From: Maea johnstoni | Lineage: Eukaryota; Annelida; Polychaeta; Spionida; Magelonidae | NCBI GenBank assembly: GCA_963942565.1 | Contig: OZ012686.1 | Coordinates: 58,664,917-58,728,916 of the forward strand | DNA length: 64,000 nucleotides | Reading direction: 5' to 3' | Part shown: positions 39,264 through 50,075 of the stretch, piece by piece | How positions within the stretch are numbered: the stretch's first letter is position 1 | Layout: every line of letters starts with the position of its first letter | Position numbers and translations under genes: made by a program | Notes under the pieces: generated by a model | Database searches by the model: none | The model's input: only the letters and a program-made list of their open reading frames with translations | What the model was told of the DNA's origin: nothing

Positions 39264-40073
39264 TTTATCGACTGTAAATTCAATTACAAAAATAATATAG
39301 GGCTGTTGTAAAATCACTAATGTACACCTGTTACAGATATAGATGTACAGAAATATAGGTATACTTGTATGGTGGTTGTAAAATCACTAAAGTACAACTG
39401 TCACACTTACTTCTTGATGTTGATCTACAACTGTTACACATTTTCACTTCATAAATTTTCATTTAACCGTGCTTCTGACATTATGACTCATTTACACCAT
39501 ACCTGGTCCACGTGTTGATTCTATAAAGTTTCAGTAAAATGTGTTTTTGTTGATGTTTATCTAAATTCTGGGAATAAGTGTATTTATTGGACTTTTTCTG
39601 CGAATCCATGCGCTCTAGAATACCTTTACAGAATCGAATACAATTATTATGCCAAAACACTATTTCAGTTCGTTTACTACAAAAACAAAGGTTTAGGCCC
39701 AGGCTATACACAGACCTTTCAGGTTTGTCATGACGTCACATGTAAGACCTTCATGGACTCATAACTACGTTACATTACGCTATCAAATATTAGTATGTAA
39801 TCATCCATCAATTTTGGTTCTCCCTTCCATATCTAGAATACATGCGCAAAAAGCATGCCGTGGTAGGTTTTGCCAATAACTGATTAGCTATGGTAACCTT
39901 TCAGTCAGTCAGGTACTCCTGGAAACGAATGGGCTTATTGGTATGTGTATTTCTTTTATTTACTGTTATAATGATACTACTTTTGAGGAAAGAACCTGGC
40001 ACCGTTGACTAGATGATCATATAAATCTGAGGGAAATGTTCCCTGAGTAAGTGAGAAAATTGCCTTCCTCCAG

Positions 40074-40379
40074 TTGCCAGAATCGCTCAATACTATATAT
40101 GTTTCAATCGTTGAAGATTATGGTGGAAATCTACTCTGTTGTCTGCCCTCGGTTGGATATCAAACGAAAGATTACGTATGGGTAGTGATCACTGGCCACA
40201 AATCTCAAACAAGCGACTTTCCAATGACATGCACTTTAGAAAATGACAGGCGTGATGGTCTCTTTGGTCTTCCTTGTGAAATGGTCACTAACGACATGGC
40301 TGTCTGCTTTGACAATGCAGATTTCTTCGAGCTAGATCATTTTCACCAATATGTTCATCTCATTTTTGGCTCAAAGTGA
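40074..40379 (+). CDS. Possible terminal exon of an unrecognised host gene
   Basis: The frame opens right after CCTTCCTCCAG (acceptor-like) and runs 101 codons to TGA. It reads LPESLNTIYVSIVEDYGG, NLLCCLPSVGYQTKDYVWVV, then CTLENDRRDGLFGLPCEMVT and DNADFFELDHFHQYVHLIFG. The mix of Asp, Cys, Trp and aromatic residues without low complexity looks like a folded protein. The first codon is TTG, so it is more likely an internal or last exon than a separate gene. I recognise no family and saw no clear poly(A) signal or upstream exon. Confidence 0.35.
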   Translation: MPESLNTIYVSIVEDYGGNLLCCLPSVGYQTKDYVWVVITGHKSQTSDFPMTCTLENDRRDGLFGLPCEMVTNDMAVCFDNADFFELDHFHQYVHLIFGSK

Positions 40380-40384
40380 ATAAC

Positions 40385-42320
40385 GAATGTGACAGATATG
40401 AACCCCCTCTAGGTCCAAGGTCATGTCACGGGTCCCTCAAATTATGAAGAGGACCTGGCAATCAGCATTTACTACGTAAACCACGTTCTGTAATAATTTT
40501 GAGGCTTACGGGAACATTCAAAAATGTTTTCAAATTACTCATGCTGCAGATTTCGCGTTGAGGTATAGGATCTTGGACCTTACCCAGGATATGAATGATC
40601 AAATGGTAGACTCTCATTTTCAAGTAAATATTGAGTCTTGACATTTTGCCAAAAAAACGAAACACATCCAAATATGTTCTTTAAGGGTGCCACATCACCC
40701 CAAAATAGCCACTTATTGATAAGTCTATCATTATTCGGTGATTATGAGGTGTAATCTATACAATAGCATATGTGTCGTTGTCTCCATTTAATTCAGTTTT
40801 CAGATACTAGTATTCAAGTTTTAAATTTGACCTGCGTACTGGGTAGGGTTCTACCTTAATGTGGTTCTAGGAAAGTGTGAACATTCATTGAAAGCCAAGA
40901 CGGAAATCAGAAATCAGCCACTGGGGCTCAGGCTATACAACTAGCCAGGCCAAGAGCGCTGTCCCGGTATGGCTATATATCAGTCCTATTACTTGTGAGT
41001 ACAGCCATACATGAGATGTCCTGGAGAGGGCAGGTCCGGGAGGTCTTATTTGAAAGGTGATATGTCTAAGCTCACTTTGAACCTTAATAATTCTGTTGAT
41101 GTATTTGGCCTTCAACGTTCCTGGTCAGGGTTTGGTTCCTGTTTTTATGTATGGCATATGAATAAAAACTTATAACAGGGCATAAAGTTTATTGTGTATC
41201 AGCTTGATGGATGCATGCTGTGTTGCTTTACTATGTATGTTTAGTTTATGATCAGTCAACCTGGGCACTCGTTGCGAATAAATCCCTGACTGAAAATTTC
41301 ATCTGTTTTAATGCCTCCGCGAGGTAATTTTTAGAGTGTTGTTTTGCGCAGGAGCTTCACTTTGTGTGAGAGTAACAACTTTAGCCTTGGACAGTCCTGG
41401 TAGATATACAGGAAAGGGGATATTTTTATTGCTGATATCGGCGTACTAAACGAAGCAGATGCAGTGATCCCCTGCAAGAGTAACAAGACAGATACCTAAA
41501 AGTAATACATATCATTCCTGCCAGCTGACATCAAAATATCACTACGGTCTCCCTGCATTAATATATTGTAGCGCCCTCAACAATAGACAACGCACCCAAC
41601 CTAATGACTACCCCAAACCCAAAAGGAGTAACAACTTTGAAACTCGTGGGCAGAAAAAAATTAAATAATGAGTGAATTCGGCATGAGAATGCCCAATGAT
41701 AACCAAGTGAGCCTACTGTTAGTACGGTTGAGGCCCGGGGTCGAGGTCACAAACAAGGGGATATGCAGCAGTTTAAAATTACTATAAAATGAATTAAAAG
41801 CCAGAGAATACCAAAGAAAACAGATTTGGAGAATGTGGAGGTGGTGAATAAATGGTGAATTGTTAGTTAGGTCTTAAAAATGAATTACACAAACACATTT
41901 AAAAGTCTATTTTGATTGAAACAGATCTGTGTGGAAAGATTATCAATTTTGAAATAAAAATAATAACTATATTCCTAAATCATTATGTGAACATTTTATG
42001 GAGGTATTTCTCCATGGCATATAATCTCTGGTTAGATTCGTAGAATGGCACAAGAAAGATTAACACTAATGCCATATCACGCAGAAACCTGTAAAATTCG
42101 AAACAAAGACAAGATGCATAGTAGCACCTCGTGCCATCATCATCGTAGTCACCTAGCTTATGGATTTAGTATATTGCGTACAGACTGTACGCTGTATCTC
42201 TCTACTGCAAAAGACCAGTTTGAATACAGCTCGAGACATGTGAGAATGTTACGAGTAACTTATGGTTAGTTGATGGTTTTACTCCTATACCTCAGGGCCC
42301 TTCACCATCAGCCAACCAGT
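40385..42320. other. Intergenic with a possible LINE tail
   Basis: No gene recognised. TTTATGTATGGCATATGAATAAAAAC at about 41144 resembles the LINE tails at 750 and 36550 and may be another 5'-truncated LINE end. Confidence 0.4.
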
Positions 42321-42324
42321 GGTC

Positions 42325-42337
42325 ATGATATAGCCTT
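42325..42337 (+). repeat. Target-site duplication, left copy
   Basis: ATGATATAGCCTT, repeated exactly at 44940-44952 on the far side of the LINE. Confidence 0.85.
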
Positions 42338-44786
42338 ATTCTCTTCTAAAGAGACAATTCCACTTAAAGAAAGCAATTTTTTTGATAAACTTCATAATCT
42401 TCCAAAAATTTCAGACTCAAACAAAGAACAAATGGACGCGCCATATACTATAGAGGAACTGTTTCAAGCAATTAAAAATAGCAAACTCAACAAAGCCCCC
42501 GGTCCAGATGGATACTCGAACGAATTTTTTAAATTTTTTATTGAAGAACTCAAATTTTGGATTTTTCGATATATAAACGAAGCCATATTAAATCAATCTT
42601 TCTCAAAATGTGCACTGGAGGGGATAATAACATGCATCCCCAAACAAGGGAAATTACGTAATGACCTTAAAAATTGGAGGCCGTTGACCCTCCTAAACTG
42701 CATATACAAATTTTTTTCTTCAATGGTCTCATACAGACTAAAAGCTTGCTTACCCAGCATAATAAGCGGAGATCAGACTGGCTTCATCTCGGGGAGGTTT
42801 ATTGGAGAAAACACACGCATGGTCTATGACACTCTTGAGTATTGTGAAAGCCACCATAAAAAGGGTTTGTTAATGATACTTGATTTCTCCAAAGCCTTTG
42901 ACACGATAGAGTGGCCTTTTATATCCACAGTCCTTAACATTTTTAACTTTGGTGAGATATTTGCTAGTACAATAAAACTTTGTCAAACAAACTCAACCTC
43001 AAAGGTTGTCCAAAATGGATTTCTTTCATCAACAATAGAATTACACCGAGGCTGTAGACAAGGGGATCCCCTCTCACCATATGTTTTCGTATTGTGTGCG
43101 GAGATACTTTCACATGTTATCAGGGAGAGTGGGGACGTCCGGGGGATAGATGTACACGGTGAAGAATTCAAAGTATCGCAATATGCGGATGACACTACCC
43201 TCCTTTTAGATGAAGACCAACAGTCTATAGTTAGTGTCATCCGCATATTGAAATGGTTTAAATCAGTTTCAGGATTAGACATCAACAAGGAAAAAACAAA
43301 GATGGTCAAACTAGGGGCGTCGAGAGACAGCAGCATAATATGGCAGGGTAAATTCGGATTTCAATGGGCAGACAACTTTGAGATTTTGGGAATACACTAC
43401 AACATGGAAAAATTAAACAGTATAACAGATTTAAATATTAACAGGAAAATGGGTGAGATTAAAAAACTCATAAGAATCTGGAGTTCTAGAAACTTAACAC
43501 CCTACGGTAAAGTAACCATTATAAAATCTTTACTAGTTTCCAAAATTACTCATATGCTGCTGTCTCTCCCCAGCCCCAGCCCTGAAACTATTAGAGAAAT
43601 AAATGAAACCTTTTCTAGTTTTCTATGGTGCGGGAAACCGCCGAAATGGCGAAAAGGTATCTTGGAGGGAGAATTTCATGAAGGAGGTTTAAAACTACAT
43701 AATATTCAATTATTTGACAAGATGCTTAAACTAAGCTGGTTGAAAAGATATTTGTGTTCCTCCGGGAAATGGACAATCTTCCCAAATGATTTTGAACTTT
43801 ATGGTGTTTTCCAATTCGGTCCGGATTACCTAGAACGCACTATCGAAATGACTTCAAATCCTTTTTGGAAAGATGTGATTCAAAGTTTACAAATTTTTTG
43901 GAATTCTGAAGCTCCATTTCACAAAAATTTCATAAAGTTCACACCTATATGGTTTAATCCGGTTTTTTCCATTCCAATTAAAAAAGATTGGCTTAAAAAG
44001 GGAATCTCCACAGTTGCTGACTTCTTAGGAATAATGAATGTGCCTTTATCAATGGAAGAATTTAAACAAAAATTCAATGTCAAAACAAATTTTTTAGAAT
44101 ACCATGCAATAATAAAAAAAATTAAAAAACACATTGAATGGAGAGAACTCCCGCTTCATCAGGAGGAGCATCCATGGAATAGTGCACTTAATGTCATGTT
44201 AAACATAACTGCGAAAGGATGCTCAAAACTATATAATATAGTTAAAGGTTCCAATAGTCACATCTTGGAAACAGCATCGTGTACCTGGCTAAACAAAGGT
44301 AATTTGAACTTGGAAAGTTTTTATTTAAGTACTTCATTTAAATACCATCATCTCAAATATCAGGACACATACTTAAAGTATATCCAGTTTAGGACCTTAC
44401 ACCATAGATTCTTTACAAACAATTTATTATTTAAAATAGGGATTAAAAATTCTAACCTGTGTGGTTTTTGCCATGAAACAGAAGATTCAAACTCCCACAT
44501 GCTACTAACGTGCATTAAAACCGAGGAACTGTGGTGTAAGGTAGAAAGTTGGATACGCGAACTGGGTATGGAACAATACAATCTCACACAAGAAAAGAGA
44601 ATTCTGGGAGATATGGAAAACTCGACGTGTATCAACACCATCATTTTAATCACAAAAAAGGTTATTTACAACTCTATGAAAAAAGAACAAAAACCATGTA
44701 TATTTCAGATCAAAAATGATGTGAAGAACTTTTATTTTCTAGAGAAATATAGACATTACATAAAGGGTAAAAAAAAGATTGTTTGA
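42338..44786 (+). CDS. LINE ORF2: reverse transcriptase and C-terminal domain
   Basis: About 815 residues of element-encoded ORF2, truncated at its N-terminus. RT motifs appear in order: KNSKLNKAPGPDGYSNEFFK, NWRPLTLLNCIYKFFSS, GDQTGFISGRFIGENTR, LMILDFSKAFDTIEW (first Asp), LHRGCRQGDPLSPYVFVLCA, QYADDTTLL (YADD, at 43179) and SGLDINKEKTKM. Downstream lie a Tx1/L1-like region with FSSFLWCGKPPKW, HRFFTNNLLFKIGIKNSN, and a Cys/His motif CGFCHETEDSNSHMLLTC. No endonuclease is present, and any start codon would come from the target. It may be transcribed from a neighbour but is not expected to be autonomous. Confidence 0.9.
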
Positions 44787-44939
44787 TAAACAATATGCTT
44801 TATTGTCGAATATTTACAACTGAAAATAGCTGCTAATCACTACTGTAAATACTGATACATATATATATTCTACATTGTTTGTACTGTACTGATACATGCT
44901 TTCTATGAAGGAGAAATAAAAATGATTTAAAATTAAAAA
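42338..44939 (+). mobile_element. Tx1/L1-like LINE, 5'-truncated, young
   Basis: About 2.6 kb flanked by an exact 13-bp target-site duplication. It ends in an A-rich tail (AAATAAAAATGATTTAAAAT, then AAAAAA). The endonuclease and ORF1 are missing, so it was truncated at insertion, the usual outcome of target-primed reverse transcription. The remaining ORF2 is open to its stop, which with the exact duplication indicates a recent insertion. Sequence between 42270 and 42337 is target DNA that happens to be in frame. Confidence 0.9.
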
Positions 44940-44952
44940 ATGATATAGCCTT
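44940..44952 (+). repeat. Target-site duplication, right copy
   Basis: Matches 42325-42337 exactly. Its first A could belong to the LINE tail. Confidence 0.85.
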
Positions 44953-45284
44953 TGATAGGCAGATAAGGTGACAGAATTCAAAAAATTTACTCGAAAGAAA
45001 TAAAAGCCATATGGCTATCTAATGTCGTTGTAAACACCCTTATCATCTGCTCTGCTGTGTTTCTCTATGCTGATTGGTCAAAAGGTGTTAGACCTGGAGC
45101 CGTTAACACTGTGTAGATTCAATATCGAACCGCAGAATTCAATATCACTGCTTGAACCACAATTTTAATTGATATTACCACTTGACCATTAATCTAAGCC
45201 CTAGAGGTTACCAGCCTCTTTCCGACAGGGCGTAACTAATAATACCCTATTGTAGGATTGTTACACTAGTATGTATCGTGGGAC

Positions 45285-45370
45285 AACCATCATGGTCGCG
45301 TGGTTACTACACCTGCTGTCGAGCTTGTGACTCAGGTTCGAGTTCCACATATGGCTGTGGACGCCTTCAA
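45285..45370 (+). mobile_element. tRNA-like SINE head
   Basis: An A-box-like TGGTCGCGTGG (45293-45303) and a B-box GGTTCGAGTTCC (45335-45346) at tRNA-like spacing. No matching acceptor stem, so a SINE relic is likelier than a tRNA gene. It is followed by AT-rich sequence with ACACGTAAA-like words. Confidence 0.4.
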
Positions 45371-45374
45371 ACCA

Positions 45375-45995
45375 CACGTGTAACATTACACATGTAAAAC
45401 ATTTTTACACACGTAAATAGTTCAGTTTACACGCGAACTATAACACCTAAAACATGCTGCTGTTTCAGAAGAACCAATGGAAACTTTAGTTTTTACACGC
45501 ATAAATATAATAAGAAGGGTGTTAAGGGTTCTATCTCTATAGTGTGGTGTTAGGTGTATGGGGGCTGGTTTGCCAGAAAAGGGCAAGATATTGGTAGTGG
45601 TTTTACAAAAATGTTTGTAGCAAAATGCTTGGTATAAAGTAGGCCATGGGTACAGTTCAGTAAACAGGGTTTCAGGTATTTAGTCATTTGAAGTGGTAGT
45701 TTCAAACCACTAGCTACTCATGTAAAAAGGTTTATAACACTTACATGTACAAAGGCAATTGTTTCTTTTTGCAAATTACATGTAAAGTTTGTCAACATGT
45801 TCATGAATGGTAATATGTCTATTGCTTGTTGTTAGAGCAGGTTAATGGTTGCAAATAAACATTAAAATTTTTCCAAAAAATCATACCATTCCTCATTCTC
45901 CTTTGTGCCCAAAAATAACCTAAGCAGCTGTGCACAAGATAAAACATCATGAACAAGCAATCAAACAAATCCACCTTTGGCATCAAGTGGAGCTA
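45375..45995. other. Intergenic, nothing recognised
   Basis: AT-rich, with repeated TTACACRCGTAAA-like words at 45398-45500. No gene. Confidence 0.5.
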
Positions 45996-46020
45996 TTTGG
46001 TATCAGTCCAGGGGATCCCG

Positions 46021-46600
46021 CTGCCGCCGTGGCAGCCTAGTGGTAATGACGCCCCCGGGGGGGGGGGGGCACTCAGGTACAGAGGGGGGCCGTACCTTCG
46101 TTACGTATTTCGCGGAAGAAGGGGTCTTTTTTTAAGACCTCTGCATGTCCGCGATTTTGTAAAAGAAGGGTACTTTTTTGTACCCAGATACGAAGTATGG
46201 GTGTCAAAATCCCCTTACAATCCACGAAATATCCGCAGATCTGACGCCGAGTGACTCCCGAAGTGACGGGGCTTCCGAGTTTGCTGCCGCCACTTGCTGC
46301 CGCTAAACACGCAGAGGATTATAAAATCTTAAGTTAAAATACGTGTTCCCGTTCATCCAATGTCAGTGTTTTGATAAAAGAAGGGGTGTTTATTTATTTG
46401 AAAAAATCAGCGTTTTATTAAAAAAGGGGGCTTTTTTGGCCAGAAATCAGTGCTTTAGGGGTATTTTTTAATTTTGATAACGAACGTATGCACCCCCCTA
46501 AATACCCAAGTGCCCCCCCGGGATGACGCCTGAATCCACTGAGACTATCTCATGGCCATGAAGCCCTCTGAAGCTGTTCAAAGTGCCGTAAATCCTAATC
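46021..46600 (+). mobile_element. tRNA-like SINE interrupted by a MITE
   Basis: CGTGGCAGCCTAGTGGTAAT (46029-46048) resembles a tRNA A-box arm. The unit then continues on the far side of the inserted element at 46531 with TGAATCCACTGAGACTATCT. The B box was not recognised with confidence. Confidence 0.35.
46054..46522. mobile_element. 469-bp MITE with 8-bp target duplication
   Basis: Flanked on both sides by ATGACGCC (46046-46053 and 46523-46530). The ends are inverted repeats: CCCGGGGGGG...CACTCAGGTA at the left and, inverted at the right, CCCGGGGGGGCACTTGGGTA, continuing through a G-run and RTACSTTCGTTA. An 8-bp duplication fits hAT- or P-type transposases among others. The interior is AT-rich with GAAGAAGGGGT/AAGAAGGGG repeats and has no transposase frame, so it is non-autonomous. 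Confidence 0.8.
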
Positions 46601-46609
46601 CTCCCTCGA

Positions 46610-47895
46610 CTGCCACCAACCATGACATTCAAAAATTCATAATCTCCAGAGAGCATTGGCCTGTTATCATAACGTTATAGAGAATTATTCATATTTATCT
46701 TCCGCACCCCTGGGACAGTACGCACCAGAGAAAAAGTAACATAAATTAGGAGTTGGCATAAATTGCTTGTATGGCCTTGACTGTGTAAGGTTTAGCATAG
46801 GTGGTGTGAATGTTATTTTCATGTTATACCAAAACTTGCAGCACAATAGAACATGTAATCATATTGCTTTATAGCATTTTAATACTAAAACATGCACAGT
46901 AAGTCATGTTATCGTATTGCTTTATAGCATGTATATACTAAAACTTACACACCATCATATGTATTATAAGGTAATAAACTTATGTAAAATACCCACAGGA
47001 GAAGCAAAAACAAGGTTATATGCTTAATTCATGAAGTGTAGTTAATCACCATGGCATTTAAATTAAGAAAAATAAATGATCTTTTAATAATTGGATGGTG
47101 CATAGGTCATATTGGTAGTCTGGATCCGCCCCTAGGTAAGAACGTTTATCTGCTATGCTTAATTGATGTTAGCATGATCGCAATACATGTATTTTTTCAT
47201 TTTTTTTTTTTGGGGGGGGGGGAGTGTTTCATTGCAGGCGGACCACTTCACTTGTGATATGACTTGCGAAACACCAGTCAATGATTTCCCTTAATTCTCA
47301 GAATCCAACAATTTCAAGTTTGCTTATAAGATTAAAAAGATAAATAGTTATTCTTTTCCCTATTTCTACTTTCTAATAATATACTATACACCTGAAAGTG
47401 TATTTTATCATGTTTCCTGTAAATTTTCTAAGGTGATAGCAGAATGATATGTCCTGTCATTGTCATTCTTTTTGCAGTCCAGAGTTTCTCCGCTGTAAAG
47501 TTTGGTTATAATAATAAGGGATAAGTATTTCCTTTTTTCGTTGTTATGAGTTATGCTGCCCTGCATTTTCTAGTTCCCAAGATTTTGATGTCCCAAATTG
47601 TAGATCAGCTTTACCATATTGAGATCTCCATCTGAGGCTTTAGGTCCCTGGCATGAACAGATATATGAACTAGACACATATGGGGTTATTTAGTGTAATG
47701 GCGCTGGTAACACAGGTGTCTGTCAGCATCTGAAAGACATATAAAACCAGTCTTAAACTAAACGCAAATTATGCTTATTGCAGTAAGGCTAATATCAGTT
47801 AAACATAATAAATAAATAACACATTAGTACCTTATCTTATCTTATCATAACCTAGAACGCCCGAATTGTTACGCCTCCTCAAAAGGTAAAAACAA
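46610..47895. other. Intergenic with a small tandem duplication
   Basis: CATATTGCTTTATAGCAT and CGTATTGCTTTATAGCAT (about 46860 and 46913) mark a duplicated unit of about 54 bp. A G-run lies at 47213-47221. No gene recognised. Confidence 0.5.
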
Positions 47896-47899
47896 AAGA

Positions 47900-48532
47900 C
47901 TAGAAAAACAGACAGGCAAGCAATGCAACTGGAACTGGTGGCCGAGACTAGAAAAACAGGCCGGAAAGCAATGCAACTGGAACTGGTGGCCGAGACTAGA
48001 AAAACAGACAGGCAAGCAATGCAACTTGAACTGGTGGCCGAGACTAGAAAAACAGACAGGCAAGCAATGCAACTGCAACTGGTGGCCGAGACTAGAAAAA
48101 CAGACAGGCAAGCAATGCAACTGGAACTGGTGGCCGAGACTAGAAAAACAGACAGGCAAGCAATGCAACTGTAACTGGTGGCCGAGACTAGAAAAACAGA
48201 CAGGCAAGCAATGCAACTGGAACTGGTGGCCGAGACTAGAAAAACAGACAGGCAAGCAATGCAACTGGAACTGGTGGCCGAGACTAGAAAAACAGACAGG
48301 CAAGCAATGCAACTGGAACTGGTGGCCGAGACTAGAAAAACAGACAGGCAAGCAATGCAACTGTAACTGGTGGCCGAGACTAGAAAAACAGACAGGCAAG
48401 CAATGCAACTGGAACTGGTGGCCGAGACTAGAAAAACAGACAGGCAAGCAATGCAACTGGAACTGGTGGCCGAGACTAGAAAAACAGACAGGCAAGCAAT
48501 GCAACTGGAACTGGCGGCCGAGACTAGAAAAA
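47900..48532. repeat. 48-bp minisatellite, about 13 copies
   Basis: The unit contains CAGACAGGCAAGCAATGCAA, then CTGGAACTGGTGGCCGAGAC and TAGAAAAA. Copies are nearly identical; the commonest changes are at the base after CTG and in the first and last units. Because 48 is a multiple of 3, several frames on both strands stay open as 16-residue repeats (CFSSLGHQFQLHCLPV on the minus strand). I regard these as by-products and not a gene. Confidence 0.95.
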
Positions 48533-48549
48533 CAATTAGTTCTGATGTT

Positions 48550-48640
48550 TGTCCACAGGTGGCGTAGTGGTGTAAAGTGACTCACCAGCCAGGGAGAGTT
48601 CGAACCCCGCCCCTGGATCCGCGGCCACTGGTGTATGCTA
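48550..48640 (+). mobile_element. tRNA-derived SINE-like head
   Basis: TGGCGTAGTGG (48560-48570) is a consensus A box, and AGTTCGAACCC (48598-48608) is close to the B-box consensus at the right spacing. It abuts the end of the minisatellite. No clean acceptor stem or terminator was seen, so a SINE is preferred to a tRNA gene. Confidence 0.5.
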
Positions 48641-48869
48641 ATTAATGCCTGCTTTGCATTCAGTGAGATAAAATAGGTAAATCCTCAGTGGGATAGCGGC
48701 AGTTCGTACCGGTTATCTTCACGGGATATCTCTGACTTCACTTATCAATCCCTGTGACAGTGAGAGGCCGAACGTTACTATTTTGCGGATTCAAAGTGAA
48801 TATTAGAGTGGTTCCAGGAACCCACTTTACAACTCATTAGTGTCTAGGGCTCCGTCCCGGTGACGACTT

Positions 48870-49414
48870 CCTTATCCGGCGTCTCTCATTGGCTGAGTGC
48901 CGACACTGGTCCTCTCCAGACGACCGTACACGAGCCGCTCCCTCTGCTAATCACATGTCAATGTGAATGCATTCTAGATTAAGGCTTATGACCATAATTT
49001 TAAACCACGTGACACTACTTATTAGTTAAGTACTTAACACTGCACATTGTACTCACGATAAGAGCCCTCACTAGCCACAGTGCACGTTAGGAGTTGGACA
49101 GTCAGTACACGTGTGGAATTTGCTGCACTAAGACAGGGAACTGTTATGGCGACTGATAGCTGTGCTACAGAACGGTTCTGCTATCGCTGTAAGCGATACA
49201 CAATAGCTAATTAGGAACAATACTTACTACCTCTACTAATTACTCGAGGCGGGCCGGCGAGAGCGCATCTAACATTGTCATCAAGTTCACACAAATCTAC
49301 CGCTCCACGATACTGTGGGCTGACCAATTAGTGTTTTGGGTTTGGAGATCATCGCCGCATATAGCAGCATAGGGTGTTGGATCCTAGATTTTGGTCCAAG
49401 GTTGGATGTAAACC
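48870..49414 (+). promoter_or_regulatory. Putative promoter and 5' leader of the mitochondrial carrier gene
   Basis: More GC- and CpG-rich than the surroundings (CCGGCGTCTC, CGGGCCGGCGAGAGCGC). It has an inverted CCAAT (ATTGG, 48888-48892) and a CCAAT at 49324-49328, about 90 bp before the ATG. No TATA box is clearly placed. The transcription start cannot be fixed from the sequence. Confidence 0.3.
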
Positions 49415-49595
49415 ATGAACATGTACGAGCAGGTGTTACCAGACAGACTACTGCCCCACTCCAGTCATATCCTGGACATGGACCTCGAGCAGCTGTACCA
49501 TTACCACCACCATGATTCTCTGTCTTCCGTTCTCATGCCAGGACACAGGTTCTTCGCCGAGTACGGCGGTGACTGGATAGCGGGCTGGCTGGGAG
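49415..49595 (+). CDS. SLC25 mitochondrial carrier, first coding exon (SLC25A45/47/48-like)
   Basis: The ATG at 49415 follows an in-frame TAA and has A at -3. The exon encodes about 44 residues of polar leader (including YHYHHHD), then GDWIAGWLGG, the start of transmembrane helix 1, and ends in phase 1 at GAG/GTAGGT. Joined to the exon at 55531 it gives DWIAGWLGGIAGMTFGHPFD and TIK, which holds the carrier signature Px[DE]xx[KR] (PFDTIK). The W-x-G-G pattern is closest by eye to SLC25A45/47/48. Family members move amino acids or related metabolites across the inner mitochondrial membrane; the substrate here is unknown. The leader is longer than in most of these carriers. Confidence 0.75.
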
Positions 49596-49901
49596 GTAGG
49601 TATAATACCACACCCTTCAAACTGATGATGGGATGTACTAGGGAGGAGATTGATCACTGGTTTCATATTGTAAACGGGCTCCGTATGAATCCAAATCCTA
49701 GAATATGTATTTTACTTTCTGGATGTCATGTTACGGTTAGCTCAATAGCCCTTTGTCGGACTATTGATGGAATGTTATTGTTAATATTCCTTAAAATTAT
49801 TCCCAAATCATACTTATTTTCTTCCAAAACTCGTCATTTAAACTAAGGTGAATAAAATAATTCTATTCCATCAATAGGTGTTGGTTCATGTAAACCAATC
49901 A

Positions 49902-50075
49902 ATCATCATCATCATCTTCACCAAAATCATCATTATCATCATCATCATCATTATCATCATCAACAACAACAACAACCTCACTAACATCATCATCAATACC
50001 TTAGATGACCAAACACCTAAGTCAACACCTACATCAACATCAACCTCGTCACCATCTGTTTCACTACCGTCATCA
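49902..50075 (+). repeat. ATC/AAC/ACC trinucleotide-rich region
   Basis: Imperfect ATC and CAA repeats inside the carrier intron. The open frames on both strands are low complexity. Confidence 0.85.

Noticed and set aside
42270-42337. First 22 codons of the LINE frame as LINE coding sequence
   Set aside because: They lie before the 13-bp target duplication, so they are target DNA that happens to be in frame.
47869-48585. 238-codon minus-strand frame with 16-residue repeats
   Set aside because: Produced by a 48-bp minisatellite whose unit length is a multiple of three; other frames on both strands are equally open.
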